Positions 7,788 to 14,939 of a stretch of 64,000 nucleotides of DNA are shown in pieces; the stretch's first letter is position 1, and every line of letters starts with the position of its first letter. Source of the stretch: JAMLJG01 sp035327585 (GTDB lineage Bacteria > Verrucomicrobiota > Kiritimatiellia > CAIVKH01); the NCBI GenBank assembly GCA_035327585.1, contig DAOLDD010000006.1:92047-156046 (forward strand), given 5' to 3'. A program made the translations under genes and the position numbers. Below the pieces are notes generated by a model. The model saw only the letters and a program-made list of their open reading frames with translations, was not told where the DNA came from and made no database searches.

Positions 7788-9458
7788 TCAGTACCGGAAC
7801 CCGCTCTTGCCGACGAATTCGCGCAGGATGGACGTGGGCGGGATCAGGTCGGTGGGCAGGGTGAGGAAGCTGGCGAGGAACTCCTGCATGCGGCGGGCTT
7901 CGACGTATTGGGGGCTGTCGGGCTTCACCTCGGCGAGCAGCGGTTCCACCAGCGGCTTGAGCACGGCGAGTTCGTAATCGAGCGCGGAATTGAATGCAAT
8001 GTCGGCCTCGCGCTGGAACGGGAAGATCCACGTCTTCTCGCCGCGCCGCACGCTGGGCCACATGTTCATGGTGACCAGCGCGGAGTGGCCGCGGAACTGG
8101 TGGTCGCGGACGAGGCGGCGCACGAGCCGGTTGTCGGTGGTCGAAATCCGGTTGCTGCTGTCGAGGTTGAGCTGCGTCAACGCGCTGATGTAGATGCGGA
8201 ACTTGCGCTCCTTCGGCAACTGCTCCGTCAGGCGCGGGTTCAAGCAGTGGATGCCCTCGAGAATCACCATCTGGTTCGGCGCGAGTTGCAGCGATTCGCC
8301 CTTAAACTCCTGGCGTCCGAGCTGGAAGTTGAAGGTGGGCAGTTCGACGCGCTCGCCCGCGTCGAGCCGGCGCAGGTGTTCGTTGAACAATTTAAGGTCG
8401 ATGGCCTCGATGTGCTCGTAGTCGTTCTCACCCTTCGCGTCCTTCGGCGTGTGTTCGCGGTCGACAAAATAGTTGTCGACCGACACGGTCACCGGCTGCA
8501 GCCCGTTCACGCGCAGTTGCACGGCGAGTCGTTTCGCGAAGGTGGTCTTGCCGGACGACGACGGCCCCGCGATGAGCAGCCAGCGGATGCGGTCGCGGTG
8601 GTGCGCGACGTGGTCGGCGATTTGCGCGATCTTCTTCTCGTGCAGCGCCTCGGAGATGCGGACGAAATCGGCGATCTCCTTGTTGGCGATGATCTCGTTG
8701 AGGCGGCCCACGTTGCTGACGTTGAGAATGCGGCCCCACTTCTTGTGTTCCTGGAAAATGTGGAACAACTGCGGCTCCTGGCGCAGCGGCGGGATGCGCG
8801 GCGGCACGCTGCGGTCGGGAAATTGGATGACGAAACCCGGCTGGTGCCGGACGAGCCCGATGTGCGTGAGTACGCCCGTGGTGGCGGCGAGCGGCCCGTG
8901 CGAGAGGTCGGCGAAATCGCCGCACTCGTAGAGCACGACCTTGGGCGGATTGCGGAAGCGCAGCAGGTTCAGTTTGTCGGGCTGGCCCTGTTGCTGGAAT
9001 ATCCGCACCGCGTCGCCGTAGTTCACCTTGCGGCGCTCGATGGGCACATCCTGCGCGGCGAGCTGTTTAAGCCGTTGCTCAATCGCGGCGAGCTGCTCGT
9101 CGCTGATGCCCTCGACGCCATCGAGTTCGAAGAAGCAGTAAAACCCGCTGCCGAGCGAATGCTCGATGGAAAAATGGGCCGCCGGGAAAAGTTCCTTCAC
9201 GACTTTCGCGAGCAGGAACGACGCCGTTGCGCGGTACACGCGCCAGCCCAGCGGGTCCGCGAAGGTGAGGAATTTGACCTCGCTGTCCACCTCCAGCTTG
9301 AACACGAGTGTGACGAGCTGGTTGTTCACCACCGCGCCAAGGTAATGCCGCCCCTGCGCGTCCGTACGGCCGGTGAGCAGCGTGGAAACCGGCGTGTCGA
9401 TGGGACACTCCGTGCGGGCGCCGTTGTCGAGCGTCACGACGATGTTGTGATTTTTCAT
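7788..9458 (-). CDS. Nucleoside (uridine-like) kinase with TGS/ThrRS-type N-terminal domain
   Basis: 556 residues from ATG 9458; an alternative ATG at 9494 adds 12 residues. The N-terminal part resembles TGS and the second additional domain of threonyl-tRNA synthetase (a region with FPAAHFSIEHSLGSGFYCFFE), and the C-terminal half is a P-loop uridine kinase/phosphoribulokinase fold with GPSSSGKTT (about 296-304) and DNYFVDREHTP. This architecture is known from bacterial proteins annotated as nucleoside kinases; phosphorylation of a nucleoside in salvage is inferred, the exact substrate is not visible. Downstream of yidC on the same strand, separated by repeats; TTTACAGACG motifs lie immediately upstream. 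Confidence 0.85.
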   Translation of the reverse strand: MKNHNIVVTLDNGARTECPIDTPVSTLLTGRTDAQGRHYLGAVVNNQLVTLVFKLEVDSEVKFLTFADPLGWRVYRATASFLLAKVVKELFPAAHFSIEHSLGSGFYCFFELDGVEGISDEQLAAIEQRLKQLAAQDVPIERRKVNYGDAVRIFQQQGQPDKLNLLRFRNPPKVVLYECGDFADLSHGPLAATTGVLTHIGLVRHQPGFVIQFPDRSVPPRIPPLRQEPQLFHIFQEHKKWGRILNVSNVGRLNEIIANKEIADFVRISEALHEKKIAQIADHVAHHRDRIRWLLIAGPSSSGKTTFAKRLAVQLRVNGLQPVTVSVDNYFVDREHTPKDAKGENDYEHIEAIDLKLFNEHLRRLDAGERVELPTFNFQLGRQEFKGESLQLAPNQMVILEGIHCLNPRLTEQLPKERKFRIYISALTQLNLDSSNRISTTDNRLVRRLVRDHQFRGHSALVTMNMWPSVRRGEKTWIFPFQREADIAFNSALDYELAVLKPLVEPLLAEVKPDSPQYVEARRMQEFLASFLTLPTDLIPPTSILREFVGKSGFRY

Positions 9459-9502
9459 GGAGCTTGTTCCGGGGTCGGGCGGGCGCATTTGCATCGTCTG
9501 TA

Positions 9503-9551
9503 ATTTACAGACGTTGCAAGCGCGCCGGAAGTGTTTTTACAGACGTTGAAA
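9503..9551 (+). promoter_or_regulatory. Pair of TTTACAGACGTTG motifs, 32-bp spacing
   Basis: TTTACAGACGTTG starts at 9504 and again at 9536, exactly 32 bp apart; the second is in the longer form TTTTTACAGACGTTGAAA. The first copy is part of the palindrome CGTCTGTAATTTACAGACG (9495-9513). The pair lies just upstream of the nucleoside kinase gene. The same pair with the same spacing precedes pheS at 59453-59502. Operator pair or mobile repeat; function unknown. Confidence 0.6.
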
Positions 9552-9555
9552 ATCC

Positions 9556-9630
9556 GTTCCCGCGTTCTCGTGCCCGTTCACGTACACGTTCACGTGAACG
9601 TGTACGCGTACGTGTACGTGTACGAACAGG
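9556..9630. repeat. Palindromic CGTTCACGTACACG-type repeat
   Basis: Alternating hexamers CGTTCA/CGTACA form an inverted repeat centred on CACGTG (9591-9596). It lies between yidC and the nucleoside kinase gene. Same family as elements at 39130-39207 and 46063-46138. Its translations give only artefactual Arg/Val-rich open frames. Confidence 0.85.
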
Positions 9631-9636
9631 GCGTGG

Positions 9637-11457
9637 CTATTTCTTTCCGGCGGGCTTCGCGGGGACCGGGAGGGGCGTTACGTTCTTCTTCATCATCATC
9701 TGCTGGACGATCATGAGGACGTTCTGCGTGGTCCAGTAGAGGGCAAGGCCGGAGGCGAAGTTGTAGAGGAACACGAGCATCATGCCGGGCATCATGATTG
9801 CCATGATTTTCTGCTGGGCGGGGTCGCCCGCGCTCGGCGAGAGCTTCATCTGGAGGTACATCGTGCCCGCCATCAGCAACGGCAGGATGTTCAGCGGCAG
9901 GCCGAACGGCAGCAGGCCGGGCAGCAGATTCTCGGCCTCGCTGAGGTCGGCGATCCAGAGGAACGAGGCGAAGCGAAGTTCGATGGCGCTGCGCAGGACG
10001 ACGAAGAGCGCGATGAAGACGGGAATCTGGATCAACATGGGCAGGCAGCCGCCGAGCGGGTTGACCTTGTGCTCCTTGTAGAGCGCCATGATTTCCTGCT
10101 GCTGCTTCTGGGGGTTGTCCTTGTACTTCGCGCGGAGCTCGGTGACCAGCGGGGCGACCGCGGCCATGCGTTTCATGCTCTCGGTGCTCTTGTGCGTGAC
10201 GGGCCAGAAGATGATGCGGACGATGAGTGTGAGCAGGATGATGGCGATGCCGTAGTTGTAGGGCGGGATGTGGGCGTGCAGGAAGTTGAGCACGCGCAGC
10301 AGGAGCTTGCCGATGGGCGCCCACATGCCGAATTCCATGACGTCGACCTGGTGCAGGCGCATGGCGTGCAGCTCGCTGAATTTCATCGGGCCGGCGTACA
10401 GGGTGGACGCCCGCTCGATGGCCTGGCCGGGCTCGATGCGCTGGCTGAGAAATTCGACTGCGGCGCCGACTTCCTCGAGGTCGGTCATCTTGCGCGGCGC
10501 GAAGGCGGGGTCCGCCAGCTCGCGCGGGGCCGGGGCGCGGCGGGCGTAGATCCACAGGCGTTCGCCGCCGCCTTCAGGGGTGAGGATCTGGACGAAATAT
10601 TTATTTTTGGCGGAAACCCAGTCGACCGGGTTGTCGCGCGGCGGGGCGTGGTGGATGCGCGGCAGGGCGGGCAGCTCGCGCTCTTCCATTTCGGCGGTGA
10701 AGCGTTTGGCGATCTTGCCGCCCCAGTGTTGGACTTTTTCGCCGCCGGGGGAGAGGGAGTCGACGCCGATGGAGACGACGCCGGCGCTGTCCTTGTGGCC
10801 GGGCTCGCGGCTCATGGGGCCGGTGCGCAGCAGGGCGGCGGGAATATCGATGGGGGCATCGGTGGTGTTGACGAATCGGTCGGTGACGCGAATGACGTAG
10901 CTGTCGTCGACCTCCAGGGTGCGCTCGAAGCGGAGCCCGGCGGCCGTGGTCCGGGTGAAGGTGACGGAGCGGTTGTCCGCCGAGACGGCGCCGGCGAAGT
11001 TGAAGTCGTCCGAGAGGCCGGGCAGTTGTTCCCACGCAAGCGAGGGGCGGGCCATGAAGTCGAGCGTCATGGGGCCGCTGTCCTTCGCGATGCTGCGCCG
11101 GTAATCGTTCAGGGTGACGGCGCCGAGTCCCGCGCCGCGCGAGGTGAAGACGAACTCGGCCCGCTCATTGGCGAGGGTGAACAGTTGCGCCGGTTCGGCG
11201 ACGGGCGCTTCTTCCGCGATGGCCGCGGCTGCGGGCGCGGGCGCAGCCGGTTTTTCAGCGACGGGGGCCAGGGCGGGCGGCGCATCGGATTCGGAGATGC
11301 CGGCGTCCGGCGTGGCGGGCGGCGCGGACGCGGGCCGGACGGGCGCGATGCGATCCGGGAAAAAGTGCTCGGCGATCTTGCGGTCGATGACCGGCCAGGC
11401 GAAGAGCAGGGCCAGCAGGGCGACAAAGGGCAGCATGTCTTTTTTGTTCATGGCCAT
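9637..11457 (-). CDS. yidC: Membrane protein insertase YidC
   Basis: 606 residues: an N-terminal membrane anchor (about 8-24), a Pro/Ala-rich linker (about 40-90), the periplasmic beta-super-sandwich domain (about 90-350) and the five-helix Oxa1/YidC core (about 380-590, including YNYGIAIILLTLIVR and LYKEHKVNPLGGCLPMLIQIP). It inserts proteins into the inner membrane alone or with SecYEG. The long periplasmic domain marks a diderm-type YidC. The ATG at 11457 has GAGG eight bases upstream; a second Met two codons on is possible. It follows yidD by 10 bp in the classical rpmH-rnpA-yidD-yidC order. Confidence 0.97.
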   Translation of the reverse strand: MAMNKKDMLPFVALLALLFAWPVIDRKIAEHFFPDRIAPVRPASAPPATPDAGISESDAPPALAPVAEKPAAPAPAAAAIAEEAPVAEPAQLFTLANERAEFVFTSRGAGLGAVTLNDYRRSIAKDSGPMTLDFMARPSLAWEQLPGLSDDFNFAGAVSADNRSVTFTRTTAAGLRFERTLEVDDSYVIRVTDRFVNTTDAPIDIPAALLRTGPMSREPGHKDSAGVVSIGVDSLSPGGEKVQHWGGKIAKRFTAEMEERELPALPRIHHAPPRDNPVDWVSAKNKYFVQILTPEGGGERLWIYARRAPAPRELADPAFAPRKMTDLEEVGAAVEFLSQRIEPGQAIERASTLYAGPMKFSELHAMRLHQVDVMEFGMWAPIGKLLLRVLNFLHAHIPPYNYGIAIILLTLIVRIIFWPVTHKSTESMKRMAAVAPLVTELRAKYKDNPQKQQQEIMALYKEHKVNPLGGCLPMLIQIPVFIALFVVLRSAIELRFASFLWIADLSEAENLLPGLLPFGLPLNILPLLMAGTMYLQMKLSPSAGDPAQQKIMAIMMPGMMLVFLYNFASGLALYWTTQNVLMIVQQMMMKKNVTPLPVPAKPAGKK

Positions 11458-11467
11458 GGGAGGTTCC

Positions 11468-11782
11468 TCATTTCAGGTGGCGGGCGGGCACGAGGTCCAC
11501 GCCGCCGGGGTGTAGGGGATGGCATTTGCAGACCCGCTTGAGGGTCAGCCAGCCGCCGCGCGCGATGCCATGCTGCTCGATGGCCTCCAGGCCATAGTGC
11601 GAGCAACTGGGATAAAACCGGCAATTCCCACCCAGCCACGGCCCCAGCGTGAGCTGGTAGCCGCAGATTAACGCCCGCGCGATCCGGCGGGCGGGGGAGC
11701 GGGCAACCGCAGATGGCGAAGATTCCGCAGATGAAGCAAATTCCTCATCTGTGCGATCTGTGATGTCTGCGGTGCAGTTCAT
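11468..11782 (-). CDS. yidD: Membrane protein insertion efficiency factor YidD
   Basis: 104 residues; the family core starts near residue 32 (IARALICGYQLTLGPWLGG, then CRFYPSCSHYGLEAIEQHG and CHPLHPGGVD). YidD is a small membrane-associated protein thought to assist YidC. Residues about 3-28 (TADITDRTDEEFASSAESS) are not family-like: they are encoded by a CAGATG-type inverted repeat (11704-11774). The first ATG is just upstream of the repeat and no convincing ATG/GTG occurs between repeat and core, so the extension may really be translated. Twelve bases downstream of rnpA. Confidence 0.9.
   Translation of the reverse strand: MNCTADITDRTDEEFASSAESSPSAVARSPARRIARALICGYQLTLGPWLGGNCRFYPSCSHYGLEAIEQHGIARGGWLTLKRVCKCHPLHPGGVDLVPARHLK
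11704..11774. repeat. Interrupted inverted repeat, CGCAGATG family, inside yidD 5' end
   Basis: Left arm 11705-11735 and right arm 11744-11774, each about 30 nt of degenerate CGCAGATG/CACAGATC units (left AACCGCAGATGGCG, right on the opposite strand CACCGCAGACATCA). It codes for the atypical N-terminal extension of YidD. Confidence 0.75.
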
Positions 11783-11794
11783 TGTTTTCCAAGC

Positions 11795-12154
11795 TCAATC
11801 CCCGAGAATGCCGGAACGGCGGGCGAGGTCGAGCAGTTCTTCGTGAATTTCCGGTGTGGATGCGGTGAGCAGGGCGGCACGCGCGACCAGGACCACGTCC
11901 ACTTCGCCCCGGAATCGGCGCCGGTTCAGGCGCCAGGCCTCGCGCATCAGTCGCCGGGCGCGGTTGCGTTGCACGGCGCCGCCCACTTTGCGGCTGCTGA
12001 CGACGCCGAGTCGAAGTTTCCCTTCGGGGCGCGGCAGCAGGTAGAGCACCATCCGGCGGCCCACGGCCTTCTGGCCGAGGTCGTACGCGGCCCGGAAATC
12101 GGTGGACCGGGTCAGGCGCTGGTGCCGCGCCAATCCCTGGTCCGGCCGGTTCAT
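11795..12154 (-). CDS. rnpA: Ribonuclease P protein component
   Basis: 119 residues with the family start (LTRSTDFRAAYDLGQK), the beta-sheet core (LRLGVVSSRKVGGAVQRN) and the RNR helix NRARRLMREAWR. It binds the RNase P RNA and aids 5' maturation of tRNA precursors. Its start lies 7 bp after the rpmH stop, the usual conserved pair. Confidence 0.96.
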   Translation of the reverse strand: MNRPDQGLARHQRLTRSTDFRAAYDLGQKAVGRRMVLYLLPRPEGKLRLGVVSSRKVGGAVQRNRARRLMREAWRLNRRRFRGEVDVVLVARAALLTASTPEIHEELLDLARRSGILGD

Positions 12155-12161
12155 GGCGGGG

Positions 12162-12299
12162 TCAGACGCGGACGAGTTCCTTGCGGCCCTTCTGGCGGCG
12201 GCGCTTGAGCACCTGCTGGCCGTCCTTGGTTTTCATCCGTTTGCGGAACCCGTGGGTCCGCTTGCGCTTGATTTTGGAAGGTTGATACGTCCGCTTCAT
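12162..12299 (-). CDS. rpmH: 50S ribosomal protein bL34
   Basis: 45 residues starting MKRTYQPSKIKRKRTHGF, the invariant bL34 N-terminus, and ending in a basic tail. The frame is open further upstream but the family start is at the ATG 12299. First gene of the rpmH-rnpA-yidD-yidC block, which in many bacteria lies near the replication origin; no dnaA or DnaA-box cluster is seen here. Confidence 0.97.
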   Translation of the reverse strand: MKRTYQPSKIKRKRTHGFRKRMKTKDGQQVLKRRRQKGRKELVRV

Positions 12300-12426
12300 G
12301 AATGTCCCCTTATCGAAACGCGCGAAAATAGCGGGATGCCCGGCGGAACGCAAGGATTAGTGCCGTCCCGGCCCCGCATGCGAAAATTCGTCCACCGGGC
12401 CTATGGCCAGCCGGCGCGCCGCGTTG

Positions 12427-12432
12427 TATACT
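12427..12432 (+). promoter_or_regulatory. Possible -10 element (TATACT) before the flavoprotein gene
   Basis: TATACT preceded by TTG, about 50 bp upstream of the ATG at 12483, in the divergent gap with rpmH. The matching -35 is poor (TGGCCA at the right distance), so this is only a weak promoter candidate. Confidence 0.25.
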
Positions 12433-12482
12433 GGCGGTTTTCCGGCCCCGCCGCCGTACCAAGGAAAGACGAAACGCGACCC

Positions 12483-14303
12483 ATGCGACCCCAGCCGCCC
12501 GCCTCCGAGCCCTATCGGAAGTACCAGGAGAAGAAAAACGCCCCCAAGGCCGTGCCGCCGCGCCCGCGGCATAGCGCATTGAGCGCGGCGCGGGGACTGG
12601 CGCGCGAGGCGAAGGATTTCCGCTGGCTGGACCTCAACATCCCCTGCCAGGCGGCGTGCCCGGCGAAGACGGACATCCCGGGCTACCTGGACGCGATCGC
12701 GAGGGGGGACTTCGCGGGCGCGTACCTCATCAACCTGCGGGACAACGTATTTCCCGCCGTCCTTGGCCGGGTGTGCACGCGGCCCTGTGAACCGGTGTGC
12801 CGGCACGGGTGGAAGGGGCTGGGCGAGCCGGTGGCGATCTGCTTCTCCAAGCGGTCTGCGGCGGATTTCCAGCAGCGCGGTGAGCCGGTGGTGCTCGACA
12901 AGCTGTTCGCCGATTCCGGCAAGTCCGTCGCCGTGGTGGGCGCGGGCGCGGCGGGCCTCGCGGCGGCGCGCGAACTGGCGCTGTGGGGGCATCGCGTGAC
13001 GGTGTACGAGAAGGAGGCCGTGCCCGGTGGGATGATGGTGCAGGGTATTCCCGAGTTCCGCCTGCCGCGCGCGCTGGTGGCGCAGGAAATTGAGCAGATC
13101 CGCCTGCTGGGCGTGGACATCCGTTGCGGGGTCGAGGTTGGCCGCGCAGTCTCGCTCGACGCGCTGCGCGCGGAACACGACGCGGTGGTGCTCGCCGCGG
13201 GTACGGCGCAGGCGAACTGGCCCGGGCTGCCGGGACGCGAGGCGGCGGGCGTCGAACACGGGTTCCTCTTTTTGCGCGAAGTGAACGCGGGGCGGCGCGC
13301 GGAGTTCGGCGCACGCGTCGTGGTGATCGGCGGCGGGTTCACCGCGGTGGACTGCGCGCGCACGGCGCGGCGACTCGGCGCGACGGCGGTCGGCATGTAC
13401 TACCGGCGCACCGCCGGTGAGATGTACATCACGCCGGGCGAGGTGGAGGAGATGGCGCACGAGGGCATCGCGTTCCAGACGCAGGCCAGTCCGGTTTCGC
13501 TTCGCGTGGAGGACGGGCGCGTGCGCGCGGTCACGTTCGTGCGCACCGAGGCGGGCGCGCCGGATGCGGATGGGCGCCGCGCGTTCAACGAACGGCCCGG
13601 AACAGAATTCGAGATTGAGGCGGACGCCGTCCTGCTGGCGACGGGTCAGCGGCCGGACCGCTCGTGGATGCCCGCCGCGTGGGTGGACACCATCGCGCGC
13701 GCGAAGCAGGGATTCGTCGCCGTGGAGACGGACGTGTTCGTGGTCGGCGATTTCGCGGCGGGCGCACGCTCGCTCATTGAGGCCATCGCCGACGGACGGA
13801 ACGCGGCGCGCGCGGTGGACACGCAACTCATGGGGCGTGAGCGATTCCACGAGGCCGTGCAGATTGAGGATGCCGGGGGCACGGGGCGCACGCGCGAGAT
13901 GGACGAGTGGCCGCGCAATCCGATGCCCGTGCTGCCGCTGGAGCAGCGCGACCGCACCGCCGAGGTCGAGATGGGGTTCGACGACGAGGCGGCGAAAAAT
14001 GAAGCGAAACGTTGTTATTTGTGCCACTTCAAATACGAAATCGACAATGAGCTGTGCATCTATTGCGATCGATGCCTGAAAGTGAAGCCGGTCGAAAACT
14101 GCATCGTGAAGGTCAGTTCAATGATCTACGATGCGGATGGCCGTATCACCGGGTATCACCGGTCGACGGGAGCGAAGGATTACAACCTGCTCTATATCGA
14201 CCAGGCGCAGTGCATCCGCTGCGGGGCGTGCAAGGACGTGTGTCCCGTGGAGTGCATTGATTTGCAGAAGGTGTCGCGGCGGACGTGCGTAAACTCAACC
14301 TGA
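12483..14303 (+). CDS. GltD-like FAD/NAD(P) oxidoreductase with C-terminal ferredoxin domains
   Basis: 606 residues from the ATG at 12483; the longer open frame overlaps rnpA/rpmH and is rejected. N-terminal Fe-S domain of the glutamate synthase small-subunit/DPYD type (CQAACPAKTDIPGYL, then CTRPCEPVC), FAD motif GAGAAGLAAA (about 152), NAD(P) motif GGGFTAVD (about 282), and a cysteine-rich tail with CYLC, CIYCDRC and CIRCGACKDVCPVEC (about 577-591) that could bind two [4Fe-4S] clusters. It probably passes electrons between NAD(P)H and ferredoxin-like carriers or a partner enzyme. No gltB or other partner is nearby, so the physiological reaction is open. A peroxiredoxin gene starts 12 bp downstream. 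Confidence 0.85.
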   Translation: MRPQPPASEPYRKYQEKKNAPKAVPPRPRHSALSAARGLAREAKDFRWLDLNIPCQAACPAKTDIPGYLDAIARGDFAGAYLINLRDNVFPAVLGRVCTRPCEPVCRHGWKGLGEPVAICFSKRSAADFQQRGEPVVLDKLFADSGKSVAVVGAGAAGLAAARELALWGHRVTVYEKEAVPGGMMVQGIPEFRLPRALVAQEIEQIRLLGVDIRCGVEVGRAVSLDALRAEHDAVVLAAGTAQANWPGLPGREAAGVEHGFLFLREVNAGRRAEFGARVVVIGGGFTAVDCARTARRLGATAVGMYYRRTAGEMYITPGEVEEMAHEGIAFQTQASPVSLRVEDGRVRAVTFVRTEAGAPDADGRRAFNERPGTEFEIEADAVLLATGQRPDRSWMPAAWVDTIARAKQGFVAVETDVFVVGDFAAGARSLIEAIADGRNAARAVDTQLMGRERFHEAVQIEDAGGTGRTREMDEWPRNPMPVLPLEQRDRTAEVEMGFDDEAAKNEAKRCYLCHFKYEIDNELCIYCDRCLKVKPVENCIVKVSSMIYDADGRITGYHRSTGAKDYNLLYIDQAQCIRCGACKDVCPVECIDLQKVSRRTCVNST

Positions 14304-14315
14304 AGGAGCGGGACG

Positions 14316-14837
14316 ATGAAATTGTTATTCGTGATGACGGTGGTGCTGGCGATGGGCGTGGTGGCGGCTTCGGCGTTGCAGCCGGGCGACGCGGCGCCTG
14401 ACTTCAAAGCGATGTCGACGACGGGGTCGGAGTTGAGCCTGGCGGATTACGCGGGGTCCTGGCTCGTGTTGTACTTCTATCCCAAGTCGTTTACGCCGGG
14501 CTGCACGGCGCAGGGCTGTTCGCTGCGCGACGGCTTCTCGCCGATCACCGAGGCGGGGGCGAAAATCCTGGGCGTGAGCGTGGACAAGTTGGAGACGCAG
14601 CAGAAATTCAAGGCGGAACACAAACTGCCGTTTGAATTGCTGGCGGATGCGGACGCCGACGTGGCGAAGGCCTACGGCGTCAGCACGCTGATGGGCAAGA
14701 TGGCCCGGCGCGTGACGTTCATCATCACGCCCGATGGCAAAATCGGCCGCGTGATGGAAGACATCAAAACCGGCTCGCACGACGCCCAGGTCCTCGAAGC
14801 GCTCAAGGCGCTGCAAACCGGCGACGTCGCCCTATAG
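14316..14837 (+). CDS. Exported peroxiredoxin, BCP/PrxQ type
   Basis: 173 residues: signal peptide (MKLLFVMTVVLAMGVVAASA), then a thioredoxin-fold AhpC/TSA domain. The peroxidatic cysteine is Cys63 in FTPGCTAQGC and the second cysteine at Cys68 is the five-residue-spaced resolving cysteine typical of PrxQ/BCP. It should reduce peroxides outside the cytoplasm; its reductant is unknown, though a lipoprotein thioredoxin is encoded at 38658. Only 12 bp separate it from the flavoprotein gene, suggesting co-transcription. Confidence 0.9.
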   Translation: MKLLFVMTVVLAMGVVAASALQPGDAAPDFKAMSTTGSELSLADYAGSWLVLYFYPKSFTPGCTAQGCSLRDGFSPITEAGAKILGVSVDKLETQQKFKAEHKLPFELLADADADVAKAYGVSTLMGKMARRVTFIITPDGKIGRVMEDIKTGSHDAQVLEALKALQTGDVAL

Positions 14838-14939
14838 CCGCGCCCGTAGACGCGGGCAACCGAACCCGAACGGCGCCCTCATAATTGCTTAACATTTGGC
14901 GGCAAACATGGACACTTGGTGCTTTCACCGGGTGATGCC

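Noticed and set aside
9503..9551. CRISPR-like reading of the 32-bp-spaced TTTACAGACG motifs
   Set aside because: Only two units per locus, a 14-19 bp spacer and no cas genes; a CRISPR array needs longer repeats and spacers.
9464..9739. Small plus-strand frames with RSRTRSRERVRVRV-type translations
   Set aside because: They are translations of the CGTTCACGTACACG repeat, not proteins.
12150..12480. Chromosomal origin next to rpmH
   Set aside because: The rpmH-rnpA-yidD-yidC block can mark oriC, but no dnaA gene, DnaA-box cluster or AT-rich unwinding region is seen here.
12102..12482. 5' extension of the GltD-like frame back to 12102
   Set aside because: It runs antisense through rnpA and rpmH and lacks homology; the ATG at 12483 precedes the Fe-S domain properly.
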